Shown piece after piece: positions 1 to 8,881 of a stretch of 64,000 nt of DNA. The position numbers were made by a program, and so were the translations under genes. The stretch spans positions 434,001-498,000 of the forward strand of contig CAVVYV010000004.1 in the NCBI GenBank assembly GCA_963752585.1, given 5' to 3'. The DNA comes from CAVVYV01 sp963752585 (GTDB taxonomy: Bacteria; Actinomycetota; Thermoleophilia; Solirubrobacterales; 70-9). Positions within the stretch are counted from its first letter, which is position 1. Every line of letters starts with the position of its first letter. The notes beneath the pieces are model-generated. The model had not been told where the DNA came from and did not search any database. It was given only the letters and a program-made list of their open reading frames with translations.

Positions 1-186
1 CCGCCTCACTGGCAGGTCTACTTCCTCGTCGAGGACATGGATGAGGCGATCGACCAGACGAAGGGCGCCGGCGGCCAGCTCCTGTTCGGCCCCGAGGAAA
101 TTCCCGTCGGCAAGCTCGCGGTGTTCACCGACCCGCAGGGCGCGGCGTTCGCGCTGATGGAGCCCGACTATCCGGAGCCGCGCTAG
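1..186 (+). CDS. VOC/glyoxalase-family protein, C-terminal end (partial)
   Basis: The window opens inside a reading frame of 61 codons that ends in TAG. The visible part has the alternating pattern of a vicinal-oxygen-chelate module: a WQVYF strand, an EDMDEAIDQTKGAG helix, and a closing FTDPQGAAFALME segment typical of the last beta strand, where a metal-binding Glu often sits. The upstream half is missing, so substrate and domain number cannot be told. The family includes glyoxalases, dioxygenases and small uncharacterised enzymes. I read it as the end of a one- or two-domain VOC protein, transcribed away from the leftward genes that follow. Confidence 0.75.
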   Translation, partial: PPHWQVYFLVEDMDEAIDQTKGAGGQLLFGPEEIPVGKLAVFTDPQGAAFALMEPDYPEPR

Positions 187-230
187 CAGCGACCAAACGC
201 CGGCGCCTGAACGTCAGGCGACAGGGCGCC

Positions 231-1698
231 CTACCAGCGCGCCGTGATGACTTTCTTCCTCGTGTAGAAGTCGACCGCGTCGGTCCCGTTCGCGTGCAGG
301 TCGGCGTCGGCCGAGTCCTTCCAGCCGGCGAACGGGAACCATGCGACCGGGGCGGGAACGCCGACGTTCACCCCGAGCATCCCCGCCTCGGCCCCCCAGC
401 GATAGGCACGGGCCGCCTCGCCGGAGGTGGTGAAGATCGCGCCGGCGTTGCCGTAGCGGGAGCCGTTGGTGAACTCGAGGGCCGCGTCGAGGTCGGGAAC
501 CCGGACAAGGGCCAGCACGGGCCCGAACACCTCCTCGCGGGCGAGCTCGGACTCGTGGTCGGTGACCTCGACCAGGGTCGGGCCGAGCGCGGTGCCGGCC
601 TCGCCGCCCCCGAGCCTGCCGTCGAGGACCAGCTCGGCGCCCGCCGCAGCCGCCGCCTCGACGGCGGCCTCGGCCCGCTCACGGGCCTCCGGCGCGACCA
701 TCGGGCAGACGTCGGTGGCGGGATCGGACCCGGGCCCGGTGGTCAGGGACGAGGCGGCGTCCCGGAGCCGGTCGCGGACCTCATCTTGGCGGCTACGGTC
801 CCCGACGATCGCGCAGACCGATCCGGCGAGGCAGCGCTGGCCCGCGGCGCCGAAGGCCGAGCCCATGATCGCGGGCACGGTGGTGTCGAGGTCGGCGTCG
901 GGCATCACTACGAGCGAGTTCTTCGCCCCCCCGAGCGCCTGGAAGCGCTTCCCGGTCTCGGCGGCGCGGGTGGCGATCAGTCGGGCGGTGGTCGCCTGTC
1001 CGACGAACGAGATCGCGTCGATCCCGGGGTGCGCGAGGATCGCCTCGACCGCGTCGCGGCCGCCGTGGACGAGGTTGACGATCCCGGGCGGGAAGATCTG
1101 CCGCTCAGCGATCAGCTCGCAGATCCGCTGCGCGGGGCGAGGATCGCGCTCGGATGGCTTCAGCAGGAACCCGTTGCCGCAGGCGACTGCATAGGGCAGG
1201 AACCAGAGCGGGATCATCGCCGGGAAGTTGAACGGCGTGATCGCGGCGACCACGCCGACCGGCTGGCGGACCATCTCGACGTCGAGGCCGGTTGCGACCC
1301 CCTCGAGCGTCTCGCCCTTGAGCAGGTGCGGGATCGCCGCCGCGGACTCGACCGACTCGATCCCGCGGCCGACCTCGCCGTCGGCGTCCGCCAGGGTCTT
1401 GCCCATGTCGGCGGTGACGAGCGCGGTCAGCTCCTCGCGGTGGTCGAGCAGCGCCTCGCGAAGCGCCAGCACCGCCCGCGCGCGCTCCTGCGGCGGCGTC
1501 TCCCGCCAGCCCGGCTGGGCCTCGCGGGCGGCGTGGACCGCGCCGTCGACGTCGTCGGCGCCTGAGAGCGGCACCTGCGCCGCGAGCTCGCCGGTGGCGG
1601 GGTCGCGATCCTCGAGGGTCGCGTCCGGCGGCGGCCTCGACCCACTCGCCGCCGATGTAGTTGGGAAGCGTCCGTGCTTCGGTGGCGGTCGCCATCAC
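231..1698 (-). CDS. mmsA: Methylmalonate-semialdehyde dehydrogenase (CoA-acylating), frameshifted near the N-terminus
   Basis: This NAD-dependent aldehyde dehydrogenase converts methylmalonate semialdehyde to propionyl-CoA in valine and inositol breakdown. After frame correction it is about 488 residues, normal for MmsA. The N-terminus (LPNYIGGEWVEAAA) lies in one frame. The rest, including ITPFNFPAMIPLW, the catalytic Cys segment GQRCLAGS and the family-specific tail FAGWKDSADADLHANG followed by FYTRKK, lies in the next. The switch is at about 1624-1635; removing one base of the G/C run restores EAAADATLEDRDPATGE. Start is GTG 1698 or ATG 1695. It begins 8-11 bases after the frame-corrected LigD phosphoesterase gene and is probably cotranscribed with it. 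The break may be a sequence error. Confidence 0.88.
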
Positions 1699-1705
1699 GT
1701 CCAGG

Positions 1706-2339
1706 CTACCCCTCCTCTTTGCGGACCTGCTCGATCGTCCGCCCGGTGAGGACCGATTCCGGCTGGGTCGAGGTCGGTTTCCGGCGTCGGTCGGCGCCCT
1801 CGCCGCGCTTCTTGATCAAGCAGCCACTGCTCGCGGTCCCCGGGGTCCGAGGTTCGGACGAGGGCGTAGGGCCCCTTGATCTTCTCGCCGAGCAGGAAGA
1901 CCTTGATGTCGCCCTTCTCCAGGGCGTCGGTGAGGGTGAGCTTCTCGCCGCGGCGGGTCTCCGAGATGTTCTCGAAGACCCCGCGGTCCCAGACGATCAC
2001 CGGGCCGGCGCCGTACTCCCCCTTCGGGATCACGCCCTCGAACTCGAGGTACTCCATCGGGTGGTCCTCGGTCCGCATCGCAAGCCGCTTGTCGGCGGGG
2101 TTGGTCGAGGGGCCCTTGGGCACCGCCCAGGAGGCGAGGACGCCGTCGACCTCGAGCCGGAGGTCGTAGTGGAGCGAGGTCGCGGCATGCTTCTGGATCG
2201 TGAACCGGGGGTGGCGCCGCTTCGGGCCGCCCTTGCCGCGGCGCTTCGGCCGACTCGCGGGCTCGCCGGTCTTCGAGAAGTCGCGCTTGCGCTCGTACTC
2301 GGCGAGCTTCCCTTTCCCCTTCCCATTCCCCTTCGCCAT
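1706..2339 (-). CDS. LigD-type 3'-phosphoesterase module, stand-alone, frameshifted at the C-terminus
   Basis: A single-domain protein of about 210 residues matching the phosphoesterase (PE) module of bacterial LigD, which cleans 3' ends of DNA in non-homologous end joining. It has a basic N-terminus rich in Lys/Gly, then FTIQKHAATSLHYDLRLE with the family His and Asp, followed by LASWAVPKGPS and PKGEYGAGPVIVWDRG. The frame breaks at about 1814-1821: as written it reads QWLLDQEARR, but dropping one base gives QWLLIKKRGEG, the usual PE ending, and a TAG just before mmsA. ATG 2339 begins 3 bases beyond the stop of the upstream acyltransferase. Ligase and polymerase modules are separate genes near 27 and 29 kb. 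Confidence 0.87.
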
Positions 2340-2341
2340 CG

Positions 2342-3736
2342 TCAGCTCGCCGCCTCGAGCTCCGCGACCGAGGCCTCGAGTGCCTCGGCGAGGTGGTTGA
2401 GCTCGCCGATCGCCTCGGGGTCCGAGCAGAGCCCGAAGGCGAGATCGCCGCCGAGCGAGATCACCGCGACCCGGAGCGCGTGGCGGTCGGCGGGCTCGGC
2501 GAACGAGCAGAACTCGTGCACCTCGCGGCCGAGGATCAGCGGCCGCTCGCGCGGTCCTGGCACGTTCGAGACAGAGAGAGCGAACTCGCGGGGCCCGGAG
2601 ACGATCCTGGTGACGCCCTCGTAGAGGGGCCGGAAGCGCCCGAGGGCGTGGAAGAACGAGTAGAGCGTGTCGGCGTCGTGGTCGAGCTTCGCCTCCCTGG
2701 TCTCGGCGTTGATCTCGCGGAGCCGCTCGACCGGATCGGGCTCGGCGAGGGGGAGATCGACGTTCAGGAAGGAGTCGCGATTGCCGATCTCGGTGCCGCC
2801 CTCGCGGAGATGGAGGCAGACCGGGACCTGGGCGCGGAGGCTGGCGGGCCTCGACCCCGTTCCCTCGAGCCATTCGCGGAGCCCGCCGGCGACGACCGCG
2901 AGGACGACGTCGTTGACCGTGAACCCATCGCCGGCGGCTCGCCCGATCCGCTTCAGGCGCGCCAGCGGGACCACCGTCCAGGCGATCTCGCGCTCCGAGC
3001 CGATGTGCTGGTCGAGCGGGGTGTCGGCGCCGGGTCGAAGCTCGCGGCGAAGCGCGCCCGGGAGGCGGACGAGCAGGGGAGGCTCGTGGTGCTCGGGCGG
3101 CAGGTCCTTCGGTTCGCCATCAGGCGCGGTCACAGGCGGCCGCCCCACATAAGTCGCTTCGGGCTTCGCCCTTCGCTCCGGTGGCGGGCGGCCTGGTGAC
3201 CGCTCAGCCGGCAGGTCCCAGAGCAGGCCTGCGGCGATCCGGATCGCGGTCACCCCGTCGGCCATCGCGTGGTGGATTCGCCCGACGATCCCGGTGCGGC
3301 CGCCCTCGAGCGCCAGCAGGTCGAGCCGCCAGAGGGGGCGGTCGTGGTCGAGCCGCTCGGCGAGGATCTCGCCCGCGGCGAGCCGGAACCCCTCGTCGTC
3401 GAGCGGGGCATCGGCGGCGCTGCCGGCGACGTGCCAGCTCAGGTCGGGAGCCGCCTCGACCCAGGTCGGCTGACCGTGGCGGGGGAGATCGACACGCTGG
3501 CGCAGCCGGGGAAAGCTCGCGAGCCGCTCGCCGACTCGGTCCCGGAGCTCGGCTGGGTCGAGGCTCGTTCCAGCTTCGCCCGGGGCGAGCACCAGGAGCT
3601 TGCCGGTGTGGCCCTTGATCGCCACCGACTCGAGGCGCAGGATCTGGGCGTCGTCGAAGCTGAGGGGCTCGGGGACGGAGCCGTTCATGCCTGCCCCACA
3701 TCCTCCCGTTTCCATCTGGGACAGGCGGGTAACCAA
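2342..3736 (-). CDS. Wax ester synthase / diacylglycerol acyltransferase (WES/DGAT family)
   Basis: A bifunctional acyltransferase of the actinobacterial WS/DGAT family that makes triacylglycerol or wax esters from acyl-CoA at the membrane or lipid droplet. The open frame is 464 residues, the usual size. The active-site motif HHAMADG is at about 155-161 and the conserved SVSNVPGP segment is in the C-terminal half. The frame opens at 3736, but ATG 3688 (MNGSVPEPLSFDDAQ), about 13 bases after GGAGG, gives the canonical N-terminus and is my preferred start. It is the first gene of a tight leftward group with the LigD phosphoesterase and mmsA. It implies storage-lipid synthesis. Confidence 0.9.
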   Translation of the reverse strand: MVTRLSQMETGGCGAGMNGSVPEPLSFDDAQILRLESVAIKGHTGKLLVLAPGEAGTSLDPAELRDRVGERLASFPRLRQRVDLPRHGQPTWVEAAPDLSWHVAGSAADAPLDDEGFRLAAGEILAERLDHDRPLWRLDLLALEGGRTGIVGRIHHAMADGVTAIRIAAGLLWDLPAERSPGRPPPERRAKPEATYVGRPPVTAPDGEPKDLPPEHHEPPLLVRLPGALRRELRPGADTPLDQHIGSEREIAWTVVPLARLKRIGRAAGDGFTVNDVVLAVVAGGLREWLEGTGSRPASLRAQVPVCLHLREGGTEIGNRDSFLNVDLPLAEPDPVERLREINAETREAKLDHDADTLYSFFHALGRFRPLYEGVTRIVSGPREFALSVSNVPGPRERPLILGREVHEFCSFAEPADRHALRVAVISLGGDLAFGLCSDPEAIGELNHLAEALEASVAELEAAS

Positions 3737-3769
3737 CGGTGGAACGAGAGATAGAGGAGTGAGAAATCG

Positions 3770-3979
3770 ATGGGTGAGAACGTTGACGAGGTCAAGGGCC
3801 GCGCGAAGGAAGCGGCAGGAGACCTAACTGACGACGAGGGCCTGAAGCGAGAGGGCCGCGTCGACAAGGCGGTGTCGGACATCAAGGAGAAGATCGACGA
3901 CGTCGCCGACAAGGTCAAGGAGAAGGTCGGAGGCAGGGACGACGACGACAGCAAGAGCGAGACCGACCGAACAGCCTGA
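3770..3979 (+). CDS. CsbD-family stress-response protein
   Basis: A 69-residue, highly charged protein with the CsbD signature near its N-terminus: a VKGRAKEAAGDLTDDEGLKREG stretch (positions 8-29) with the family G-K-x-K-E-x-x-G pattern, then a Lys/Asp-rich helix and an acidic tail. CsbD proteins accumulate in general stress in many bacteria, but their molecular role is unknown. A GAGGAG about 10 bases before the ATG supports the start. The gene is monocistronic: divergent from the acyltransferase gene and closed by a strong hairpin shared with the convergent osmoprotectant transporter operon, which fits an osmotic or general stress theme. Confidence 0.88.
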   Translation: MGENVDEVKGRAKEAAGDLTDDEGLKREGRVDKAVSDIKEKIDDVADKVKEKVGGRDDDDSKSETDRTA

Positions 3980-4003
3980 CCGCCCGCTAGGAAGCTGATC
4001 AAC

Positions 4004-4037
4004 GACGAGGGCCGGGGGTTTGCCCCCGGCCCTCGTC
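4004..4037. terminator. Bidirectional intrinsic terminator-like hairpin
   Basis: A perfect 15-bp inverted repeat with a TTTG loop (arms 4004-4018 and 4023-4037) lies between the convergent csbD-like gene and the substrate-binding protein gene of the transporter. There is no long T-tract on either side, which is common in GC-rich actinobacteria. Its position between two gene ends supports a terminator for both strands. Confidence 0.8.
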
Positions 4038-4064
4038 AGTTCGGTGGTGCTTTCGGACGGGCGA

Positions 4065-5051
4065 CTACTCGATGTAGCCCTCCGCCTGCAGGTACTGGGT
4101 TGCGACCGCCCCGGGCTCCTCCTTGTCGAGCTCGACCCGGGCGTTGAGCTCCTGCATCACCTCCAGGGTGAGGCCCTGCTGGACCCTCTCGATCGTCGCC
4201 TGGAAGTCGGGGCCGGCCTCGTCGACCACGGACTGGCTGGCGACGAAGATCGGGTTCCCGGCCGGGAATACCCCTTGATCGTCCTCGAGGATCACGTACT
4301 TGTCCGCCTGCGTGGAGAGCTGCGGGTCGGTGGTGAACAGGATCGAGAGGTCCGCCTGCCCGTCGTCGAGGACGGGATAGCGCTGCTCTATGTCCACCGG
4401 GTTGAACTCCCTGAACTGGAGCCCGTAGCCGTCCTCGAGGCCGACCAGGCAGTCGACCCGCTGGCGGCACTCGGGCGAGCCGAACAGGACCAGGTCCTGC
4501 GAGGCGCCCTCCAGGTCGGAGACCGTCGTTACTCCGAGCTCGTCGGCAGTCGCCTTCAGCAGGCCGACCGCATTGGCGCTGTTGAAGGGGGCTGGGTCGA
4601 ACGCGACCAGGCCCCTCTTCTCGAACTCGGCCTGCGAGTCGGCGGTCGCCTGAGCCGGGTCATTGGGGACGTCCTCCGGCGCCAGCTTGAAGAACGAGGT
4701 CAACGCCGTCGAGGTGTACTCGGGATAGCCGCTGATCTCGCCGGCCTCCAGGGCCTCGAGCGCAACCTGCTCGGAGCCCAGGCTGAGGTCGGTGTTGACC
4801 GCATAGCCGGCCGCCTCGAGCCCCTGGGCGTAGATCTCGCCGAGGATGTACTGCTCGTTGAAGTTCTTGGACCCGACGGTGATCTCGACTCCCGAGTTGT
4901 CGGGATTCGACTCGATCAGCTCGCCGGTGCCCCCACCGCCATCGCCTCCATCGTCGTCGTCATCGTCGCCACAGGCGGCGATTCCGAGCGCGAGGACGAT
5001 TGCCGCAATCAGCGCGAACAGAGCGCGCAGGCGCTTATCGGTGCTCAACAC
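4065..5051 (-). CDS. Osmoprotectant ABC transporter substrate-binding lipoprotein (OsmF/ProX/OpuCC type)
   Basis: An extracytoplasmic lipoprotein that captures glycine betaine, choline or a similar quaternary amine for the ABC transporter encoded upstream. The 328-residue product has a signal peptide ending in a lipobox (LGIAAC, Cys 27), then an Asp/Gly-rich linker at about 28-43, and then the family start VGSKNFNEQYILGEIYAQGLE and the segment SGYPEYTSTALT. These are hallmarks of the OpuAC/ProX type 2 fold. It is the last gene of a four-gene leftward operon and is separated from the permease by about 83 bases, which may allow separate translation. The ligand cannot be fixed from sequence alone. 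Confidence 0.92.
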   Translation of the reverse strand: MLSTDKRLRALFALIAAIVLALGIAACGDDDDDDGGDGGGGTGELIESNPDNSGVEITVGSKNFNEQYILGEIYAQGLEAAGYAVNTDLSLGSEQVALEALEAGEISGYPEYTSTALTSFFKLAPEDVPNDPAQATADSQAEFEKRGLVAFDPAPFNSANAVGLLKATADELGVTTVSDLEGASQDLVLFGSPECRQRVDCLVGLEDGYGLQFREFNPVDIEQRYPVLDDGQADLSILFTTDPQLSTQADKYVILEDDQGVFPAGNPIFVASQSVVDEAGPDFQATIERVQQGLTLEVMQELNARVELDKEEPGAVATQYLQAEGYIE

Positions 5052-5134
5052 GTCTGACTCCTCTCACGGGAAGTGGCTCCCGGACGGCCCCGAGCTGGGC
5101 TCACGACCTCCCGGTCACCTGGGACGCGATGATC

Positions 5135-5863
5135 CTACGCCGCCGCGCCCTCCCGCGCCAGCTGCAGACCCCGGGGAGTGAGCGCCCTCTGGAGTCCGGC
5201 GAGCCCGAGCTCGACCAGCATCGCGAGGAGGGCGACCAGGATCGCCCCGGCGACTACTCCCTCGTCCCCGTAGACATTGCGGTTCAGGATGAAGTCACCG
5301 AGTGTGATCTCTCCGGCCAGTGGGGCGATCGTCGCAGTGGCGATGATGTTGATCGCCGCGGTGCGAACCCCGCTCATGATCGTTGGCACCGCGAGTGGAA
5401 GCTCGATCCGGGCCAGGATCTGCATCTCGCTGAAGCCCATTCCGCGGGCTGCCTCGACCGCGTGGCGGTCCACTTGACTGACCCCGACGAACGAGTTGGT
5501 GAGGATCGGAGCGATCCCGAGGACCAGCAGGGCAATCGAGATGCTGAAGAACCCGAAACCGATGAAGGTCGCGACGATCGCGATCAGAGCCAGTTCGGGG
5601 ATTGCGCGCCCGGCGTTTCCAAGCGCGACCGCGAACCCCTCGCCCCGGCCGTAGTGGCCGAGGATGACGCCGGCCGGCAACGCGATCAGAATCGCGAGTG
5701 CGAGAGCGAAGAAGCTGAGCTCGACATGGGTGACCGTGAACTCGCCGACCTGGTCGAGGCCGCCGACCTTGCGGTCCCCGGTGAACCGGGTCTGCTGGGG
5801 CGTGAAGATGAACTCGATCGCACCGCCGAAGGTGCCGAGAAAGGCGAGCGGCATCCCGATCAT
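5135..5863 (-). CDS. Osmoprotectant ABC transporter permease (OpuCB/OpuCD type)
   Basis: A 242-residue integral membrane permease with about six hydrophobic segments. The cytoplasmic coupling (EAA) loop is visible at about 137-160 (EAARGMGFSEMQILARIELPL), which is the contact site for the ATPase. Size and loop match the second permease of OpuC/Osm-type betaine/choline importers. Its start overlaps the end of the preceding permease gene by 4 bases (ATGA), showing translational coupling. Together with the ATPase, the first permease and the lipoprotein it forms a complete importer. Permease paralogues of this family cannot be assigned to CB or CD by sequence eye alone. Confidence 0.9.
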   Translation of the reverse strand: MIGMPLAFLGTFGGAIEFIFTPQQTRFTGDRKVGGLDQVGEFTVTHVELSFFALALAILIALPAGVILGHYGRGEGFAVALGNAGRAIPELALIAIVATFIGFGFFSISIALLVLGIAPILTNSFVGVSQVDRHAVEAARGMGFSEMQILARIELPLAVPTIMSGVRTAAINIIATATIAPLAGEITLGDFILNRNVYGDEGVVAGAILVALLAMLVELGLAGLQRALTPRGLQLAREGAAA

Positions 5864-6639
5864 GTCGCCGTCCTCCGGAACATCTCGAATACGCGCCCGC
5901 CCCGCGTCTCCCGATCGTCTCTGGCCGAACGCCAGGGCGAGAGAAATGCCTGGAGAGCGACCAACATCAGGTCGAGCACGATCGCCATCAGCAGGCAGAG
6001 ACCTGTGACGAACAGAACGTTGGTCCTGAAGTCGATCTGGTTGTAGATCTCGCTTCCGAGGCCGCCGGCGCCGGCGACGAACGCCAGGGTCGCGATCGCG
6101 ACGGTCGAGACCGTGGCGATCCGGAGCCCGGCGATGATCTCGGGCACGGCAAGGGGAAGCTCGACCCGCCAGAGGAGCTGGTTGGTCGTCATCCCCATCC
6201 CGGCCCCGGCCTCCTTTGCGCCCGCGGGGACGTTGTTGAGCCCGATCACGATGTTGCGATAGATGATCTGCAGCGTGAACGCGGTGAGCGCGATGATCGC
6301 GGTCACCGTCCCCCGCCCGGTGATCGGGAGCAGCAGTGCGAAGAACGCGACGGAGGGGATCGTGAAGAGGATCCCGGTGGCGCCGGTGAAGGTGGGAATC
6401 AGCCAGCGCTGGCGGTGGGAGATCAGGGCGAGGCCGAAGGCGACCAGGAAGCCGGCGAGCACGGAGACGCCGACCAGGACGAGGTGCTCGAGCGTCGGGG
6501 TGACGTAGCGGTCGTAGTTGTCGGCGATCCAGTCGAAGCAGAAGGTGCCGTTGTCGGCGACGCAGCCGGTGTCGCCGGAGCGGTCGCGGATCTCGACCTG
6601 GGCGAGTGGCGGCGCCCCATCCATGGGCCCGCTGCTCAT
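5860..6639 (-). CDS. Osmoprotectant ABC transporter permease, first copy
   Basis: A 259-residue membrane permease of the same importer. A non-membrane N-terminal stretch of about 50 residues precedes the first hydrophobic segment (LVLVGVSVLAGFLVAFGLAL). The coupling loop EAGAGMGMTTNQLLWRVELP lies at about 143-162, and three further membrane segments follow. ATG overlaps the stop of the ATPase gene by 4 bases, and its own stop overlaps the next permease by 4 bases, so three genes are translationally coupled. In OpuC systems the two permeases form the channel as a heterodimer, and having both here supports that arrangement. Confidence 0.9.
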   Translation of the reverse strand: MSSGPMDGAPPLAQVEIRDRSGDTGCVADNGTFCFDWIADNYDRYVTPTLEHLVLVGVSVLAGFLVAFGLALISHRQRWLIPTFTGATGILFTIPSVAFFALLLPITGRGTVTAIIALTAFTLQIIYRNIVIGLNNVPAGAKEAGAGMGMTTNQLLWRVELPLAVPEIIAGLRIATVSTVAIATLAFVAGAGGLGSEIYNQIDFRTNVLFVTGLCLLMAIVLDLMLVALQAFLSPWRSARDDRETRGGRVFEMFRRTAT

Positions 6640-7847
6640 TCGGCGAGCGGCCGCTCGATCGCCGCGCGCTCCTCGACCTTGGCCTCGGGCGAGGTGAGGA
6701 ACTCCGAGATGATCTCGACCGAGAGCACCCCCGCGATCCTGCCGTCGGCGTCGATGACCGGCGCGTATTGGGTCTCGGTCTGCATCAGGTCCGAGAGGGC
6801 GTCCCGCATCACGTCGTCGAGGTCGAGGAATGGATTCGGGGAGGTGTCGGGAGTGGCGGGAACGGTCTCCTGGGTGAGGTCGGATTCCGAGAGCCAGCCG
6901 ATCGGGCGGCGCTCCGAGTCGACGACGAGGGCGTGGGGGACCTCGGCCCCGTTCAGCTTCGCCCGCACCTCGGCGCTCGCCTGGCCGACGTGGGCGAGCG
7001 GCGCCTCCCAGAGGTCGATGTCGCGGACCCGCATCAGGGCGAGCCGCTTCAGGGCACGGTCGGCGCCGACGAAGTCCTCGACGAAGCCGTCGGCGGGAGC
7101 CATCAGCAGCTCGGCGGGGGTCGCGTACTGGGCGAGGTGGCCGCCCTCCTTCAGGATCGCCACCCGGTCGCCCATCTTGATCGCCTCGTCGATGTCGTGG
7201 GTGACGAAGAGGACCGTCTTCCGGATCTCGGCCTGGAGCCGGAGGAACTCGTTCTGGAGGCGCTCGCGGTTGATCGGGTCGATCGCGCCGAACGGCTCGT
7301 CCATCAGCATCAGCGGCGGGTCCGCGGCGAGGGCGCGGGCGACGCCGACCCGCTGCTGCTGCCCGCCGGAGAGCTGGGCGGGATAGCGGTCGGCCATCGC
7401 GGGGTCGAGTCCGATCAGCTCGAGCAGCTCGGTCACTCGCAGGGCGACCCGATCCCGCTTCCAGCCGATCAGCCCGGGCACCGTCGCGATGTTGCCGGCG
7501 ATCGTCCGGTGCGGGAACAGCCCGATTTCCTGGATCACGTAGCCGGTCTCGCGCCGTAGCTGGGCTGGCTCCCGCTCGCGGACCGAGGTCTCTCCGACCA
7601 GGATGTCGCCGTCGGTGATCTCGACCGTCCGGTTGACCATCCGCATCGCGGTCGTCTTGCCGCAGCCGGAGGGGCCGACGAGCACGCAGATCTCCCCGGC
7701 CGGCACCTCGAGGGAGAGGTCGCTGATCGCCGGCTGCTTCTGTCCCGCGTAGACCTTGGTGACATCCCGGTAGCTGACCGAGAGGGCCTTCCGCGGCTCG
7801 CCCGCCGCTGAGGCCTCCTGGTTGCCGCGGGTCGAGTCGCCGACCAC
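6636..7847 (-). CDS. Osmoprotectant ABC transporter ATPase with C-terminal CBS pair (OpuCA/ProV type)
   Basis: The ATP-hydrolysing subunit (403 residues) of the importer. Walker A GPSGCGKTT is at 58-66, the signature LSGGQQQRVG at about 159-168, Walker B LMLMDEP at about 180 with the following H-loop VTHDIDEA. The last 130 residues form two CBS repeats (for example ETQYAPVIDADGRIAGVLS). In OpuA-type systems such a pair senses ionic strength or nucleotides and gates transport. The start is GTG (reads VVGDS). It is the first gene of the operon. The roughly 240-base upstream region holds a hairpin and repeats but no promoter I could assign. Confidence 0.93.
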   Translation of the reverse strand: MVGDSTRGNQEASAAGEPRKALSVSYRDVTKVYAGQKQPAISDLSLEVPAGEICVLVGPSGCGKTTAMRMVNRTVEITDGDILVGETSVREREPAQLRRETGYVIQEIGLFPHRTIAGNIATVPGLIGWKRDRVALRVTELLELIGLDPAMADRYPAQLSGGQQQRVGVARALAADPPLMLMDEPFGAIDPINRERLQNEFLRLQAEIRKTVLFVTHDIDEAIKMGDRVAILKEGGHLAQYATPAELLMAPADGFVEDFVGADRALKRLALMRVRDIDLWEAPLAHVGQASAEVRAKLNGAEVPHALVVDSERRPIGWLSESDLTQETVPATPDTSPNPFLDLDDVMRDALSDLMQTETQYAPVIDADGRIAGVLSVEIISEFLTSPEAKVEERAAIERPLAE

Positions 7848-7991
7848 CAGCCGATCCTAGCGCCGCCCGTTCAGGGTCGGGGGAGAACTACGGACTCGTT
7901 CAGCGGCTTTCTGCCGATGACGTCCGCCGCTTGGGAAGGGAGGATGACCCCAGATTCGGGGGAGGTATGGAAACCGCCCGCCGCTTCACTC

Positions 7992-8026
7992 AACGGGTCG
8001 CCCTAGGGGGGCGGCCCGTTTTGTTT
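7992..8026 (+). terminator. Rho-independent terminator-like hairpin with T-tract, no gene feeding it
   Basis: An 11-bp stem with one G-U pair (arms 7992-8002 and 8010-8020) and a 7-base loop is followed by TTGTTT, the best T-tract in the window. It points rightward, yet both flanking genes are transcribed leftward. It may serve an unannotated short rightward transcript from 7850-7990, or be a relic. Confidence 0.55.
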
Positions 8027-8027
8027 A

Positions 8028-8133
8028 TGCGAGGGCGCTCCGATCGCGCGAGGGCGTAGTGCGAGGGCGCTCCGGTAGGAGCGACCCGTTTAATGAGGAG
8101 CGACCCGTTTCATGTTGGAGGAGCAACCCGATT
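8028..8133. repeat. Tandem and partial copies of a short intergenic hairpin repeat
   Basis: The block contains TGCGAGGGCGCTCCG twice (8028-8042, 8060-8074), and GAGCGACCCGTTT or close variants three times (8079-8091, 8098-8110, 8120-8133). The second copy is complete: two arms flank GCTCC-GGTA-GGAGC. Related single copies occur at 32939-32982 and 53841-53880. The left block also forms the end of the adjacent membrane-protein reading frame. Confidence 0.65.
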
Positions 8134-8881
8134 CAGAATGGCGCCGCGGAGCGCTCGAGGGGCGGCGCCGGCACCCGCCGTGCAGCTGGATCAGGGTGAT
8201 CGCCACCAGGGCGATCACCAGTCCCTGGATCGACTCGAGCAGCGCGTCGACCGCGACATGAGAGCCGAGCTCCCCGACAAAGCCGTGAACGAGGGCGAGC
8301 AGGCCCTGGGCGAGGGCCTCCGTCACCAGGATCACGCCGACGACGAGCGCGAACACCCGCCACGCCCGCCCGCGGACGAGCCCGGCGCTGCGCCTGAACG
8401 CATCGACCAGCCGGCGGTCCTCGATCTCGATCACCGCGGGGGTGATCGCGAAGAAGGTAAGGAACACGAGGCCGGGGACGATCAGCAACACCACTCCGAT
8501 CGCCCCCCCGAACGCGAGCAGCAGATCGGCCTCGATCAGCCGCAGCCATGCGAGCGTGCTGACGAAGGTGAGCACGCCGGGGAGCCGGTGGCCGAGCCGC
8601 CACTCCAGGACGAGGGCGGTGATCACCCCCGCCAGGAGCGCCTCCCCGCCGAGGGTGATCATCAGCGTCAGGGGTATCGCGACGAGCTTCAGGTAGTCGC
8701 CGGCGCTCTCCAGGCGCTCGACCTCGAGGCCGCCGTCGGTGGCCGTGTCGACGATCGCCTGGGGAAGGAGCACGATCACCCCGAGTGGGACGAGGAGCTT
8801 CCAGTGCCGGCGGTAGAGCCGCAGCGCCTCCGCCAGGGTGCCGCGGATCGGGAGATCCCCGGGACGCACTTCCGGCGTCAT
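8090..8881 (-). CDS. Multi-pass membrane protein (YciC/DUF7847-like)
   Basis: A 263-residue integral membrane protein with about five or six hydrophobic segments. It has the pattern of actinobacterial membrane proteins with a glycerophosphoryl-diester-phosphodiesterase-type membrane domain: an amphipathic start (ALRLYRRHWKLLVPLG), a long GAIGVVLLIVPGLVFLTFF segment, then VIEDRRLVDAFRRSAGLVRG before the final helices. Function is unknown. The last 25 residues are basic, lack the family pattern and are encoded by the intergenic repeat. In another frame the gene would stop earlier after APPLERSAAPF, so the C-terminus may be displaced by an indel. It starts with ATGA overlap to the DUF429 gene. 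Confidence 0.65.
   Translation of the reverse strand: MTPEVRPGDLPIRGTLAEALRLYRRHWKLLVPLGVIVLLPQAIVDTATDGGLEVERLESAGDYLKLVAIPLTLMITLGGEALLAGVITALVLEWRLGHRLPGVLTFVSTLAWLRLIEADLLLAFGGAIGVVLLIVPGLVFLTFFAITPAVIEIEDRRLVDAFRRSAGLVRGRAWRVFALVVGVILVTEALAQGLLALVHGFVGELGSHVAVDALLESIQGLVIALVAITLIQLHGGCRRRPSSAPRRHSESGCSSNMKRVAPH

Noticed and set aside
3140..3185. Repeat-like cgcttcgggcttcgcccttcg segment as a copy of the hairpin repeat
   Set aside because: It lies in frame within the wax ester synthase gene and lacks the TGCGAGGG and ACCCGTT ends.
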